A DNA stretch of 64,000 bases, taken from Toxorhynchites rutilus septentrionalis (taxonomy: Eukaryota; Arthropoda; Insecta; Diptera; Culicidae). The position numbers were made by a program, and so were the translations under genes. The stretch covers positions 72,024,042 through 72,088,041 of the forward strand of contig NC_073746.1 of assembly GCF_029784135.1 (NCBI RefSeq), read 5' to 3'. Below the pieces are notes generated by a model. That model had not been told where the DNA came from and searched no databases. It saw nothing but the letters and a program-made list of their open reading frames with translations. Of this stretch, positions 46,545-58,800 are shown one piece after another; within the stretch, counting starts at the first letter, position 1; each line of letters starts with the position of its first letter.

Positions 46545-47677
46545 AGCCAGCGCTACACGATGCTACGAACACCCTCGAATGCTGGACGCTCGATGATTCG
46601 ACGCATCGTGTAGTCGACTGACGAGCTACGAACCTCCAATGTCGAGTGTCGAATATTCGCGTTGGAAGGTAATCCGTTCGTTGTGGATTACTTTCCAACG
46701 CGAGTGACACGAGTCAAAGGATTTTTGTCATTCGTTGATTCGACACTCGATGTCATTCGATACACCGCTACACGATTCGTCCGAATCTATCTTTGACAGA
46801 TTGGTATGTTTACAAGTTTTAGGTGAAGGAACTGTGAAATTGATTCTCAAAGTTCAAAATATTCGGCGAAATATTGCATTCTAATAATGTTGATTTGAAG
46901 CATTTTTAATTTACAGCCCGATATCAGTACAATTGCTACGGCAGCAATTTGAATACTCGCATCATCATTCAGTTTCCTAACGTTTTTGATGGTAAATAAA
47001 AAAAATAAACATTCGATCGAAATACTCGCCGATTGTTTGGACCGATTGCTTTGAATCGAACATTCACTTCACTGTGTTGCAGCACATTCGTCACAACATT
47101 TGACGATTCATCGAGTCAAATGTTTGAGTCCAACATTCAAGTGAAACGTTGGACGAATCGTGTAGCGCCCGCATAATCCGTTCGTTGTGGATTACCTTCC
47201 AACGCGAGTGGCACGAGTCAAATAATTTTTGTCATTCGTTGATTCGACACTCGATGGCATTCGATACACCGCTACACGATGCGTCCGAATCTATCTTTGA
47301 CAGATTGGTTTGTTTACAAGTTTTAGATGAAGGAACTATGAAATTGGTTCATAAAATTCCAAATATTCGGCAAAATATTGCAGTTTAATAATGTTGATTT
47401 CAAGCATTTTTAATTTACAGCCCGATATCAGTACAATTGCTACGGCAGCAATTTCTATACTCGCATCGTCATTCAGTTTCCTAACGTTTTTGATGGTAAA
47501 TAAAAACAATAAACATTCGATCCAAATACTCGCCGATTGTTTGGACCGATTGCATTGAATCGAACATTCACTTCACCGTGTAGCAGCACATTCGTCACAA
47601 CATTTGTCGATTCATCGAGTCAAATGTTTGAGTCCAACATTCGAGTGAAACGTTGGACAAATCGTGTAGCGCCCGCA
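46545..47677. mobile_element. Harbinger-like MITE, tandem dimer, TTA target duplication
   Basis: TTA flanks the insertion at 46542-46544 and 47678-47680, the 3-bp target duplication typical of PIF/Harbinger. The ends share GCGCTACACGAT in inverted orientation. The body has two tandem copies with a period of 504 bp (46670-47173 and 47174-47677). Each contains CGTCCGAATCTATCTTTGAC and AGCCCGATATCAGTACAATT. A perfect-looking hairpin, TCGCGTTGGAA.GTAATCC with its complement, lies at 46658-46704. It is non-coding. Confidence 0.7.
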
Positions 47678-48052
47678 TTAGTCATGGTGCCGTGAGCCGC
47701 ATGACGACGGATGATGTTCAAGACACGACCGCACTGTTCACATAGAACTACGAAATAATTGCCGGCGAGCACAAACAATAAAGAAATTTCATAATAAAAC
47801 TCCTTGATACAAATGTTTGATAGACAAATTTGAAGAATACCTTACGTCACTTTCAACCCGAAAACAATGAAATCACGAATGTTGAATGATCGATTGAAAA
47901 AAAAACACAAACCAGTCATTCACGATTTATCAGTCATTACACCAATAAATCCAAACACACTCCTGAATGTACACAAGGCAAACAAAAATATTACATAGAT
48001 TTTTTAAAGGCATCGAAACTTCTTGAATAACTCTTTAGTCGAAAGTTTTAGT

Positions 48053-48068
48053 GGCCCTGAAAAGGACC
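48053..48068 (-). promoter_or_regulatory. histone-type mRNA 3' stem-loop
   Basis: The - strand reads GGTCCTTTTCAGGGCC, a 6-bp stem (one G-U pair) with a TTTC loop, followed by ACTAAAAC. It matches the metazoan replication-dependent histone 3' element GGYYCTTTTCAGRRCC, which SLBP and U7 snRNP use. No histone coding sequence lies upstream on that strand. A TATATAAA-like box at about 48406-48399 could drive a short transcript of about 300 nt ending here. It may be a fragment captured from a histone cluster. Confidence 0.6.
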
Positions 48069-48780
48069 GATGGGTTTGTGTTGTTTTGTACACGCAGCTG
48101 AAAATGGTTGATTCATGATTCATTCTTGTTCTCGCGAGAACAGTACACGCACTCAGGACAAAACACGTAACGCATTCAGTATGTGTCGCGGCATTTTTCC
48201 CATACTATATACAAGGCGCGTAGAAGCATATCCTAAGGTGGGCCAACTTGCTAAAACCACTCTTCAGCCATCTTGGAAGTCTACTGTGTTTTGTTTGTAA
48301 ACAAAACACAATACGCTTGTGCCCAAGCTCGCTCATGATCAGTCTGTCTCTTTCACGCTTCAAGGAAAAAAATCCCCTTCTGCTTTCTTCCGTACTTTTT
48401 TATATACCGCTCCCCTAACCAACTTAGTGACGAAACGGCCTCACCTAGTACCATAGACCCGTCTTGACTACATACAGTGCGGTTGTCGCACAACGCATAA
48501 CGTATAAAATCCACAATTCATACAATCTCCACGGTATGAAAAACCGACGACGTACCTTCCATTCAATATTTCTCTTCTGCTTTGATTCCACTCTACACTA
48601 TGCTTGCTTCTTGCATATTCTGAAGATGCATTCTGTGACGAAAAAATTCTTCAACACAGTAGCAAAATAGAAACAGAGATTGACCAGGGCGAACACAATA
48701 TTCAGGAAACTTTCGCTGACAGCCATCGACATGCATCGACAAGTCTTGACTAAGACGGACTTTCAAGCAGGTATTCACAC

Positions 48781-48920
48781 ACCTTTTATCTTTCGAATGA
48801 AGTGATTGACATACCATTTTGTACAACTGACAAAGAGGTGTTAACGCTCGAAACATTGCATCCCAAACGTAACGCTCTTGTTTCAGAAATTTTAAACTTA
48901 CACCCCAGTACAGATTCAAA
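48781..48920 (-). repeat. GACGTAG-type element, leader fragment
   Basis: On the - strand the order GGGGTGTAA, CGTAACG, TTAACACC, ATGGTATGTCAATCACTTC and ATTCGAAAGATAAAAGG follows the leader of elements A and B. The GACGTAG end itself is lost. Confidence 0.55.
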
Positions 48921-49113
48921 TATGATGTGATGCAAAATAGGCACTCTTCACCAGACGGCATGCAATTCGACGCAGTGCCTCCACCGAACAAAATTGCACC
49001 ATACAGTGCAAATCGAACAAAACCATTGTGTGTGACATCAGCATTGAGAAAGACCGCTGTTTGATAGCTGGAGCGAGACGACTTGAATGATGATGATGAT
49101 GGTTTTGAATTAT

Positions 49114-49146
49114 AGAGGCTTTTTTTTCATCAGTTCATTTGCCTCT
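49114..49146 (-). repeat. retroposon-tail hairpin, (GAT)n type
   Basis: Arms AGAGGC and GCCTCT enclose a diverged loop with the shared GAACTG core. On the - strand the hairpin is followed by a (CAT)n-like run (49089-49100). Confidence 0.5.
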
Positions 49147-49440
49147 AGCATTGAAAAAGACCAATTTGGAAAACTCAACTAAACACTCGGCATTGAGGAA
49201 GGTTATTAGAAAGACACGCTGTCGTCTGGTCGCTAGCTAGATGACAGATGAATTGTGAATACTGTGTTTTGAATTAGCGAGTGTCTTTTTTCTACTCAAT
49301 GAATAGAATACGGGGGAGCTAGGATTGCAATATTATATCTATCCACATTGTCCTTAGAAAGAATGCTGCAATTGCACTCTTCGCGACCAATTTACGCCTG
49401 TCTTATTAACAGTTCAGTTCAGTTCAGTTCTTTGTTTTTA

Positions 49441-49473
49441 AGAGGCTTTAAACTTTGCAGTTCATTCGCCTCT
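49441..49473 (-). repeat. retroposon-tail hairpin, (ACTGA)n type
   Basis: On the - strand AGAGGCGAATGAACTGCAAA leads through TTTAAA to GCCTCT, identical to the copy at 16997-17029, then a short A-rich stretch and (ACTGA)4. Confidence 0.65.
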
Positions 49474-50660
49474 GTTATTAACAGTGATATTTGAATATTG
49501 TACATCCCTCATACATACTCAGCCACAAGAACACGATAAGAAAATGTGTATTCTTCTAATTTTCCTTGATTGAAATCATTCATGGGTTAGGGAACCGTAA
49601 TGTATACATTTAAAAATTTAAAGAATTTCCAATTCAATTGGAATGCAAACCATCGAAATTCATTCATAAATAAAACAAATATTAACGGTGAAACTATTCC
49701 ATAGGAAACCGTTACCAGTTTTGGTACCATTACCGAAAGACGTAGTCTTATTTAAAAAAAAAGATAATGATTTTCATTCACTAATGTCGACAGGATTAGC
49801 CCTAATGATCGGATTAAATGTATTTAATAGATATTCAATCTACTAATATCACATAACTAGATAACTAACTATTGTGTAGATATGTAATGTGTAATGTTTT
49901 AAGCTCCGTTATTCTCATCTCATGTTTCCTGAATGATTTCATAAGTCTCCGTGACTGTTTCAATTACAAAATGATAACGGGCCAGGCGGACCAACCGAAA
50001 CAGCCTGGTGGGCCGCAGGTTGAGTATAGCTGCTCTAGATGGTCATTCCAGTGTACCTTTTTGGCCAAGTATGACACCTAAATATTTTGTTCGATTGCAA
50101 AGCTCCAATTGTACACCTCCCAATCTAAGACTTGCAATCTTGTACTTTCTTTTCCTGGTGAATGGAGTAATGACTGTTTTTGAAGGATTGACGTTGAGTC
50201 CTTCCAATTTGCACCATTTGAGTGTGTAGTTTAGGGCTGTTTGCATTCTGTTTGAAATAGTATGGTCACATATACCCCTAACTAAAATAGTTATGTCATC
50301 AGCAAATTCAATGACTTCAATGAATTCAATGACTACCTATAGAATTGTGTGAAGCATTATCAAATGCTCCCTCAATATCAAGAAAATCTGTTAGTGAGAT
50401 TTCTCTAGCGTCAACAGACTCTATTTTTGAAATTAGCGCATGAAGCGCTGTTTCAGTTGATTTATTCGCTTGGTAGGCAATTTAAATTTGTTTAATGGTC
50501 TCCTCTTCAAATATGATAATTTGATATGGAGATCAATAATCTTTTCCATCATTTTCACGATGACAGATCTCGTAGGCTATGTTAATTTGCAACATTGTGC
50601 CGCTTTTGTGGATTATCGAAATAGATGCAATCTTCCATGCCTTCGGAAACACTAACAACT

Positions 50661-51690
50661 CAGATAACGACTTATTAAAAAGAATCGACACAGGAAGTGA
50701 TTTTTTTTTCAGTTATATTTTGGAAATTAAATTTTGCCTTATTTGCCTTTGCCTTATATTAATTTAAAAAAATGCCTTCACGCGTTTTCAATTTGTCCGT
50801 ATTTGTTCAAGCCCAACCTTTAATCTGTTTGCCGTCTTGCATCCGCGTGCCGATTATCCGCGAAAGTGGGTTCCCCAGTAAATCTATAAACCTTCCCGAA
50901 ATTTGTCAGTGAGTGGTAGAGTTTTGCTTTTTTGTTGTGTTCATGGCTTTCACATTATCTGATTACTGATGTACACGACCTTACAGATTGATAGTTCAAT
51001 AATTTCTGTATTGATGAAACATAGTTTTCATGCTAAAATATATATTTTTCGTGTTTGTACCTCATTTTTAGTCTTATATTGCATTATCCGTGATTTTCGT
51101 TATACGCGATGGCCTAGCCCGACTATTTTGCGGATAATCGGGGTTCTACTGTATAATGGATTTTTATCCCACAACCTAATATAACTTTAGAAGGCACAAT
51201 TTATTTACTGTACGAAGAAATCGCGTTGATTATTTCCGATTGTTGCCGATCAATTATTATGGTGCTCAAAATGTTCACTATGGTGTGATGATAATCGCAT
51301 CGTTATCTGTTTATGCAGTCCAGATACGTTTAAAAAACCATCAAAATAATTCCCTTAAATCCACTCAATATTCAGCGCAACACTAGCCGACCATGTTGAA
51401 AAATAATAATTCATCAAAACCCAGAGTGACAGTAATTCAATTTTCTGAACCTGCCGCTCGGGCCAGACACAACAGAAACATGCTTAAACTGTTGCATTTT
51501 TCTATCCCACACAGCAAAAACACAAGAAGGATATGATAATCCAATCCAGCCGGAACCTTGCATATTTGTTGCTTGATGGGCGGTTTAAAAGGATGCTGCC
51601 AGTTCAAGCAGCCATCTAGTATCGCGTCAGAATTGAGAGAAGAAACATTTCATCGGTTAGTTCAACGTTCAAAAGGCTGCAATTTGAGTT
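50661..51690. other. upstream region of sulfakinin
   Basis: No exon or recognised repeat was found. A TTTAAAAGG motif at 51584-51592 lies about 100 bases before the sulfakinin ATG and may act as a weak TATA element. Confidence 0.4.
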
Positions 51691-52131
<441 letters not shown>

Positions 52132-52238
52132 AGGAAAGTTAGCTCACTCTCCCTCTAAACGTGCAACTATTTATAGCGGCTAGTGACTTCTCTTCGTTTG
52201 GTTGACAATATTGTATGAAACACTTGTAAACAAAAGAT

Positions 52239-52244
52239 AATAAA
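52239..52244 (+). terminator. poly(A) signal of sulfakinin
   Basis: AATAAA is 108 bases after the stop codon, giving a short 3' UTR. Confidence 0.7.
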
Positions 52245-52890
52245 TAACGGAAATGTGCTGAACCAGATTTGATTGACATAGGCTTTTGAATGGAAGATTC
52301 ATTTGGTATCACAGACCACCATTGAAGGATCGTTCGGATGCATCTAAAACTGCACTATAACTCGATTCAAAAACATGTTTTTCTTCTTTTAAATAGATCG
52401 CTATAAGTTTTTTCTCATCGTTGTACATTGATTCTTTCAAAATATTTCTTAGTGTACTTTTTCACAAATTAATCAAAGACACGATGTTGGTTTCGTACGA
52501 TATGGAACGAAGAAAAGCGTTGTTCGTATGGGGGTATCGATATTTATGCTTTGACACCTTATGGACTAGAATTAGATCGCGACGGAAAGAATTATTAAAC
52601 ATACCGCAAACAATGGTATTAGCCATGATGAATAACTCCAAAACATGTTAACATCTGTTTCGACAAAAAATGTTATTTCTAATTAATCAGAATATCGCGT
52701 TTTTTTTCGTGTATTCAAAATGAGCTTGAATGACTTTCAAACGAGTTGATCACGGAAATAATAATTTCAAAGTGGTATAAATTTCCAACATATTATAAAC
52801 ATAACTAGAGATGTTTGCTTTGTCTGTAAAGCGCACTCATAATTAATAGGTAGCCCTTAGAATGTAATATCACCTTCAGCGAAAAGAAGC

Positions 52891-55800
52891 TTATTCGTTC
52901 TTTTTGCGCGACTTGGAGCTCGTGCTCATCGAATCACTCTCGTCGTCACCTTCCTCGTTCTTGGGTCGGGTCCATTTGATCATTGTCTCCGGCGAGCGGT
53001 ACAGGAAGATTAGTTTCGCGAACAAATCTTCCTCGAGGGTGAATTCGAGCGACTCTCGCACCAGGTAAATATCCAAACACAGCTGGACCACCCGATCGAC
53101 GTACGGAAGATCCTCGAACATGATCTTTGAGCTGGCCCCGGAGAAGATGCTTGTGCGTAGCATCCGCGAGAAGACGAGAATGAGCGTCGAGTAGATACCG
53201 ATGATTCTAAGTTTAAATAGGAATGATCCATGAGATGACCAATGCAAAATAAACTGTACGATACTTACCCTCCTGCGGCGATGGAACTGATGGTGCTGGG
53301 AAAGATCTTATCGTTGAACATGTACATCACCAAGTGCGATGCACAATCTGCATAAGGCATATTGATGAAGGTTCCGTCGGAGCAATTTTCTTTAACCTCC
53401 CACCAGAACAGTGGTATGGTATTGTTCGTATGGGTTTGGAACAACCGCAGCGTTATGTTGCGATAGTTGCGCTCACTTTCGTCGGCTGTGAAAATGGATA
53501 AAAAAATATAATGATTTTCGTGGTTCAACATTTGGTCTTCAAGCAAATAATGGAAACGCATGGTGAAATGTAATAAGGGGTTGTCCACATAACCTTCTCC
53601 ACCGTCGTTAATCGTGAACGATTACTATACTCCTCCCTCTATTAACCACGTTGACATTCATCAATGTTTTCATTAAAAAATCATGGAAATAATTGTATTT
53701 CGCCTATGTTCCATTTTCAGATTTTTTTTTTATCCCATTTATTTATTTATTAGGCTCATTAGCATTTTTTAGCTGTAACAGAGCCGAGTTTTAATCGTGT
53801 ACATGTACATATGTTTATGTTTCTATAAATTGTAAATTACACAGTAGCCATTTTTAGGCGTTAGGTTTTTCTGTTCCATTACATTATGGTAAATTACACA
53901 GTAGTAGCCATTTAGGCGTAAGGGTATTCTTTCTGTTCTTCCAATGTTCAGCAGACCGGACAGCGGAGACAGTTGATATTGATCATTGTTGGGTTATTTA
54001 TAGAACAGCAGCCCGATGTTTCTTGCAGAGCAGAGCAGTTGTATGGATGAATCGATCTTATTTCGACCGTGGATCGATCTCCATCGCTGATGATGGTTGC
54101 TTGGACGTAGTTATTCTATAACAACACAAAGATGGTCAATTGAGGGTCCTGAGTTTGAACTCACGATCGATCGCTTAGTAAGCGAACGCGTAACCAAGTG
54201 GCTACGAAGACCCCCCTATTTTTCAGATTTGTAATGAAAAATAATTCAAGTAAAAAACTTGTAAGTTTGGAAGACAAAGACTCAATGGACCCACCCTCCT
54301 TTATTGCTTGGTTTTTATTTTTTGGTTTGGCTTTTTTGCAGGATAAAAAAAACTTTTCAGAAAACAGCAAAAAATATATTGAATTATCTATTCAACTCAA
54401 AAATTGAATTTGATGGCCATTCCGATTTCGGTTTCCGATTTTTTGAATCGATCTTTTGTATTCGAGAAAATCGATTTTTTTTTTTGCTTTCGATTTTTTT
54501 GATCTTAGAAAAACTTTTTGTAGATTTGTTTTTCATCATATATCGTTTTTAATCTAACCAAATACCACCTAACTATTCTTTTAAACATAATGTCAACATT
54601 TGGATCGCTTCTTCTACTACTTACTTCCGTCTGAATGCTGATAAAAACAGAACTAGCAGCAGCTACTGGGGGGATGCACTGTAACCAGTGGCTAATAGTG
54701 TCACCTAACTAAATGTTAACATGAATTCCAGCCGAAAGGTTGTTTTTTGAACTGGCGCCAATATCAAGAATCCGTTTCGACTAAATGACAGACGTATGGC
54801 ACGATTGGCTTTCATTGGAACGTTGCCAGCTGAGTTCTGCGCAAATACCAGCTTTAATTATTTTTGTGGCCTTCATGCTGAAGAACAGAATGCTTTTGAT
54901 GTTTGAATAGAAATATGTTTTTTTATATTCCCTGTTTAAAGAAAAAAACGACGTTCCCATGGAATAAGCAGGTAAATTGGAAAAGCTTTTGATTTGTCAA
55001 AGATCAATTCGACAAGGTTGAATCTTTAGTAGAGATTTAATCAGTGGATCGATCCCTACGCCGTGTGGAAAATCGATTCGACAATATCGATCATTTTATA
55101 AAGATCGCCCAATACTAGTTCCATAGACAATCTCAGAAGAATGAAGATATTAATTTTTTAAACTTGATTAATTAAAAAAAATTAGCATATCGTATTGTAC
55201 AGCTCTTTTTTAACTTTCAACAATTCTTACCGAATTTACAACACGATTGGTATACAAATAATCAACGTCAGTTCGCATCAAAAACAGCTGTTAACATTAA
55301 AACTGTTTTTATGTGGAACCCTCAAAAAGTTGTTAAAAGAGTTAAAAGAGTTGTCCGTCAAAACTTGTTAATTCAGGTGAAATACAGGAGATTAAATCTC
55401 CAAAACTACTAAACCACTAACTTTGAGAACAAAAATCATCTGGTATGTTTCTGAAATTTACAGATAAGATGATGCGAGAGAAACTGTTGAGTGGAGAAAA
55501 ATCTCAGTTTTCGAATGGAAGATTTGGAATTTTGCTTAGTAGCAGCTCATCCTATTCGGAGCAATTATGTGCATAGTTTGAAACAATAAAATTGTTTTAA
55601 ATGTGTAATAGTTGAATTCAGGAGATCCTCGATAAGCAGCAGTACTTATTACCAGAGAAATTTGTAACGGAATAAATTAAAGTATGTCAACTTAGGTAAA
55701 TTAAGTTTTATTCTACCCGGATGAAGCACCTGACAATTAGCGAAATCAATCATAGAACAATTCTACGCCAAATAAACCGATTGTTTTACAAAATTTCGGA

Positions 55801-58800
55801 ATCTCTCAGATAGCTAAATCTTTTTATTGATAAATTCAAAGTATTCCTAAAGTTGTCAACGTGGTATGTGGACAGCCCCTAAGAGTAAAACAAATCTATA
55901 AAACAAGATAATACTCACTGTCTGCCGCTTGTATTAACTGATGAATCGGTTTCAGGGTACCACTACTTTTCACCTTCAAGAACTTTGGCATCATAAAAGG
56001 TAACTGTACCGATATATCCGTATCGGTTGCCAGCATTTGTACCAGAATTGGACGGGCCGGATCATTCGGTGTTAGTTCGTACGATTTTTCCTCCGACACA
56101 GTTCCAGGATTCTCCTTCGAGTGTGACTTCCGGCTGACCGTGTACCGGAAGCGACACGTTAAGGTCGCTGTGGTGTTGAGGTCATTCAACAATCGAGCTT
56201 TGTCCGGCGGGGAGATGTTCCAGATTGAGGTAGAATTAGCTCCTAGCTTCACGGCAGCCACATCTATCGGTTCATAGTTCGAGAGGAACGTAAGAGCCGT
56301 TTTATCCTTCGCATAAGGAGATATAAATTTCTCCCATTGATCATCATTCAGACCATGAATATTGCTATCCTGGGCAGACATAATGTACACTGGTTCATAG
56401 GGACCTATCCGCAGTGATACCGAAACGTCGTAGGGTAAATTTGGTTCACCAACGGCGTTACTGAACGCGAAGAGCGCAAGTGGGAACCAAATGAGTAGAA
56501 TTATCCCAAACATCATGCCGCCTCCCATCAGATACTTCACCAGAGACCCCTTCTTTTGACCTCTGGGAGCGGGTAGATCTTCCTCCAGTTGTCGCATACA
56601 CTTCAACTGATAAACATTAGCGAAAATATCTTCCATCTTGAGCCAATCGAACAGTGTCATGGACGTGTCGGTCCAGATCCAATCCATGAGAGTGCGCAAC
56701 TCAAAGAGGAAGGGAATTGTCATGAACAGCTTGTACCCAGTGAAATTAATCATGGTGAACCCTTTGGTGACGAAATTGCCCAGAATTCTCGCCGGATAAC
56801 CACAGCGGATCTGGTAGGCCGAAAATAGCAAATAGAAACACTTTATGAGGTAGTAATAAACTGGTGGATTAGTTGCGTTGAAACTTCGCTCCGTTGTGGC
56901 CGGTAGCACGAAGAACATCCAGATGTGCAAGCCAATGATGAGGAAGAACTGAAATAGAATTTTCCCAACCATATACTTTCGCAGATAAAGCGCACGATCC
57001 ACTACGATCAGGAAGAACTGAATTATAAGCATCAGCAAAAACGTCATTGGCACTTTGTTTTCTTCGAAGTATGACAGCACTCCTCCGTCACCTTCCTGAG
57101 TCTGTAATATAAAAGTAATATTTTAATATTCTTATGCCACTCGCTTTCATCCATTAGCGCTCACCCCAAAAGCAGAAAATCCAAATAGTATCACAAAAAA
57201 GTTAATAAAATCGCACAAGAACAAATATCCGTATACATCGGCCGTCTTGCGGGACTGTCTGTCCAGCAGCTGGCTGAAGAATGCCTTCACCGAGCCGCAA
57301 TACTTTTGGAAGGAGTGTTTCACCACATGTGGAAAATAATCGCCCGGAGCTTCGGCATGATGCGTGATACACACGAGAGCCGTTCCGTTGCCGGTCTCAT
57401 CCGGGCCGTGGCGTTCGGCTGCTTCGTCCACTTTCACCATACTGAGCTCAGTTAGTTTGTCCTGCTGGATTATCAGCGACTCGCGACTGAAAAAAAGTTA
57501 ATGAGCATGATTAATGGTTTCAGTTTGCAACTGAGAAATTTTAAATTAATTATTGTACGAAAATAATAGTGAAATTTACTTAGAGATAACTAAAAAGGAG
57601 ATTTGGGAGCCATTGGTTGTTAATACAATGATCGTTCAACAATTCTTCCGTTCACATATTTTGGAAATTCGAGATAAATGAATTAAAAATGAGTAAGGCA
57701 TCATGCCATACGTAAAGGGGTGACGGACGATCAGACTTATTCAATAAATTTACTTGCAACGGAGAACGTAATCTATCAGAATGCATGAATTGACCTAACA
57801 TAGGATTTGTTCAAATTCTTTGCTTGCCAAGTAAATATGTTAAATTCGGAAATTGTTTCATTCAATCAATAGTTTAATCAATATAGCCAACGATTACTAA
57901 GCCAACGGTAGTCCCACGTCAACCTGCAGTTCTATCATAGATAAATCCCACCCGTTTTCCCCCACCAGACATTTTGTCAAATAGTAGTCCGAGAGAGCCA
58001 AGTCTAGAGAATAGGGGGGAATTTGAAACGAGTTGTAACCCTATTTCCATTATTTTGCGACCCGCTGAGGCATAAGGACAAACATGGACAAAACTCACTC
58101 GACTTCCTCGATTCAAAAAAAAATGCCAAAAACTATGTGGCTGAAACTTGGTGCGTGTTATTCCAAGAGATGCTAACAAAGAAATATTTTTTCCATGGGT
58201 ATTCCGTATTCCAAAAATATCATCAATTGCACACAGGAGCTGACATCCGTTGTTCAATCAAGTTGGATTGCAAATGAAGTAGATTGCTCAATTTATAGGC
58301 TGCTTTGCGCTTCCACGACTTCGAGCACATCGTCGACTCGTTTTTTGCACTTTTTCACGGAGAATTGAAGCATTTCAACCACACTTGATTCAGCAGAAAC
58401 CAAACCCACCTTTGTCGGCATTCCAGGCTTCATTGGTGTTTCTCTGATTGTGTGTAGCTCCTTCTAAGGCTCGAAACATTCAGAATCCGGAATCACAAAA
58501 CCTGTTGTATCCCGGGATTGGTTAAAGGTGCATATTAAAATGTAGATAATTTATTGTTTTTTAGATAAAAAGTTCTAAAAAATCCGTTACAGTTTTGATG
58601 AATTTTCGTACTTTTCTTCGAATACCCTCCACCAAAGTTTGGACTCTCTGTTGGTCATTTTATTCCACGATATTTTCATGTCTGTAGCATTCCGAGCCAC
58701 TTTGTACTTTTCTTCAATTGCCGCGTGGCGGAATTGGAAGCAATTGAGAGTATTGAGGTCTTTTTAAATGTAATCGACCTCATTGTCACTGTACCACTGA

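Larger units (their letters stand above)
46499..50032. mobile_element. hAT-like element with 8-bp target duplication
   Basis: The ends are CAGTGGTACTCAACC at 46499 and GGTTGAGTATAGCTG ending at 50032. They are flanked by CTCCAGAT (46491-46498) and CTCTAGAT (50033-50040), an 8-bp target duplication with one mismatch, as hAT elements make. Subterminal GGGCC and GGGCCGCAGG blocks fit. No transposase was recognised, so it is non-autonomous or gutted. It contains a Harbinger-like insertion (46545-47677), a histone-type stem-loop (48053-48068), a GACGTAG-type fragment (48781-48920) and two retroposon-tail hairpins. Confidence 0.7.
46150..50660 (-). pseudogene. LINE reverse transcriptase relic split by a hAT-like element
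   Basis: Two - strand pieces form one reading order. The first, 50660-50041, holds ANKSTETALHALISKI, then LTDFLDIEGAFDNASHNSIG (RT motif A), EFADDITILVRG (motif C with the catalytic ADD), and WCKLEGLNVNPSKTVITPFT to KYLGVILGQK. The second, 46490-46150, continues with LEYAISKARIA and KKWGLKP, then LTYASLVWWPKT and LLHLLPLHQYVQLEAEKGAL. Residue order is uninterrupted once the 3.5 kb insertion is removed. It is a jockey/R1-superclade element, most like the LOA or jockey groups. Frame breaks and stops make it dead. Confidence 0.75.

Noticed and set aside
48070..48410. Histone gene upstream of the histone-type stem-loop
   Set aside because: None of the core or linker histone sequences can be read in any frame on the - strand; stops are frequent.
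48593..48991. 132-codon - strand open frame
   Set aside because: It crosses the leader fragment of a GACGTAG-type repeat and has no family resemblance.
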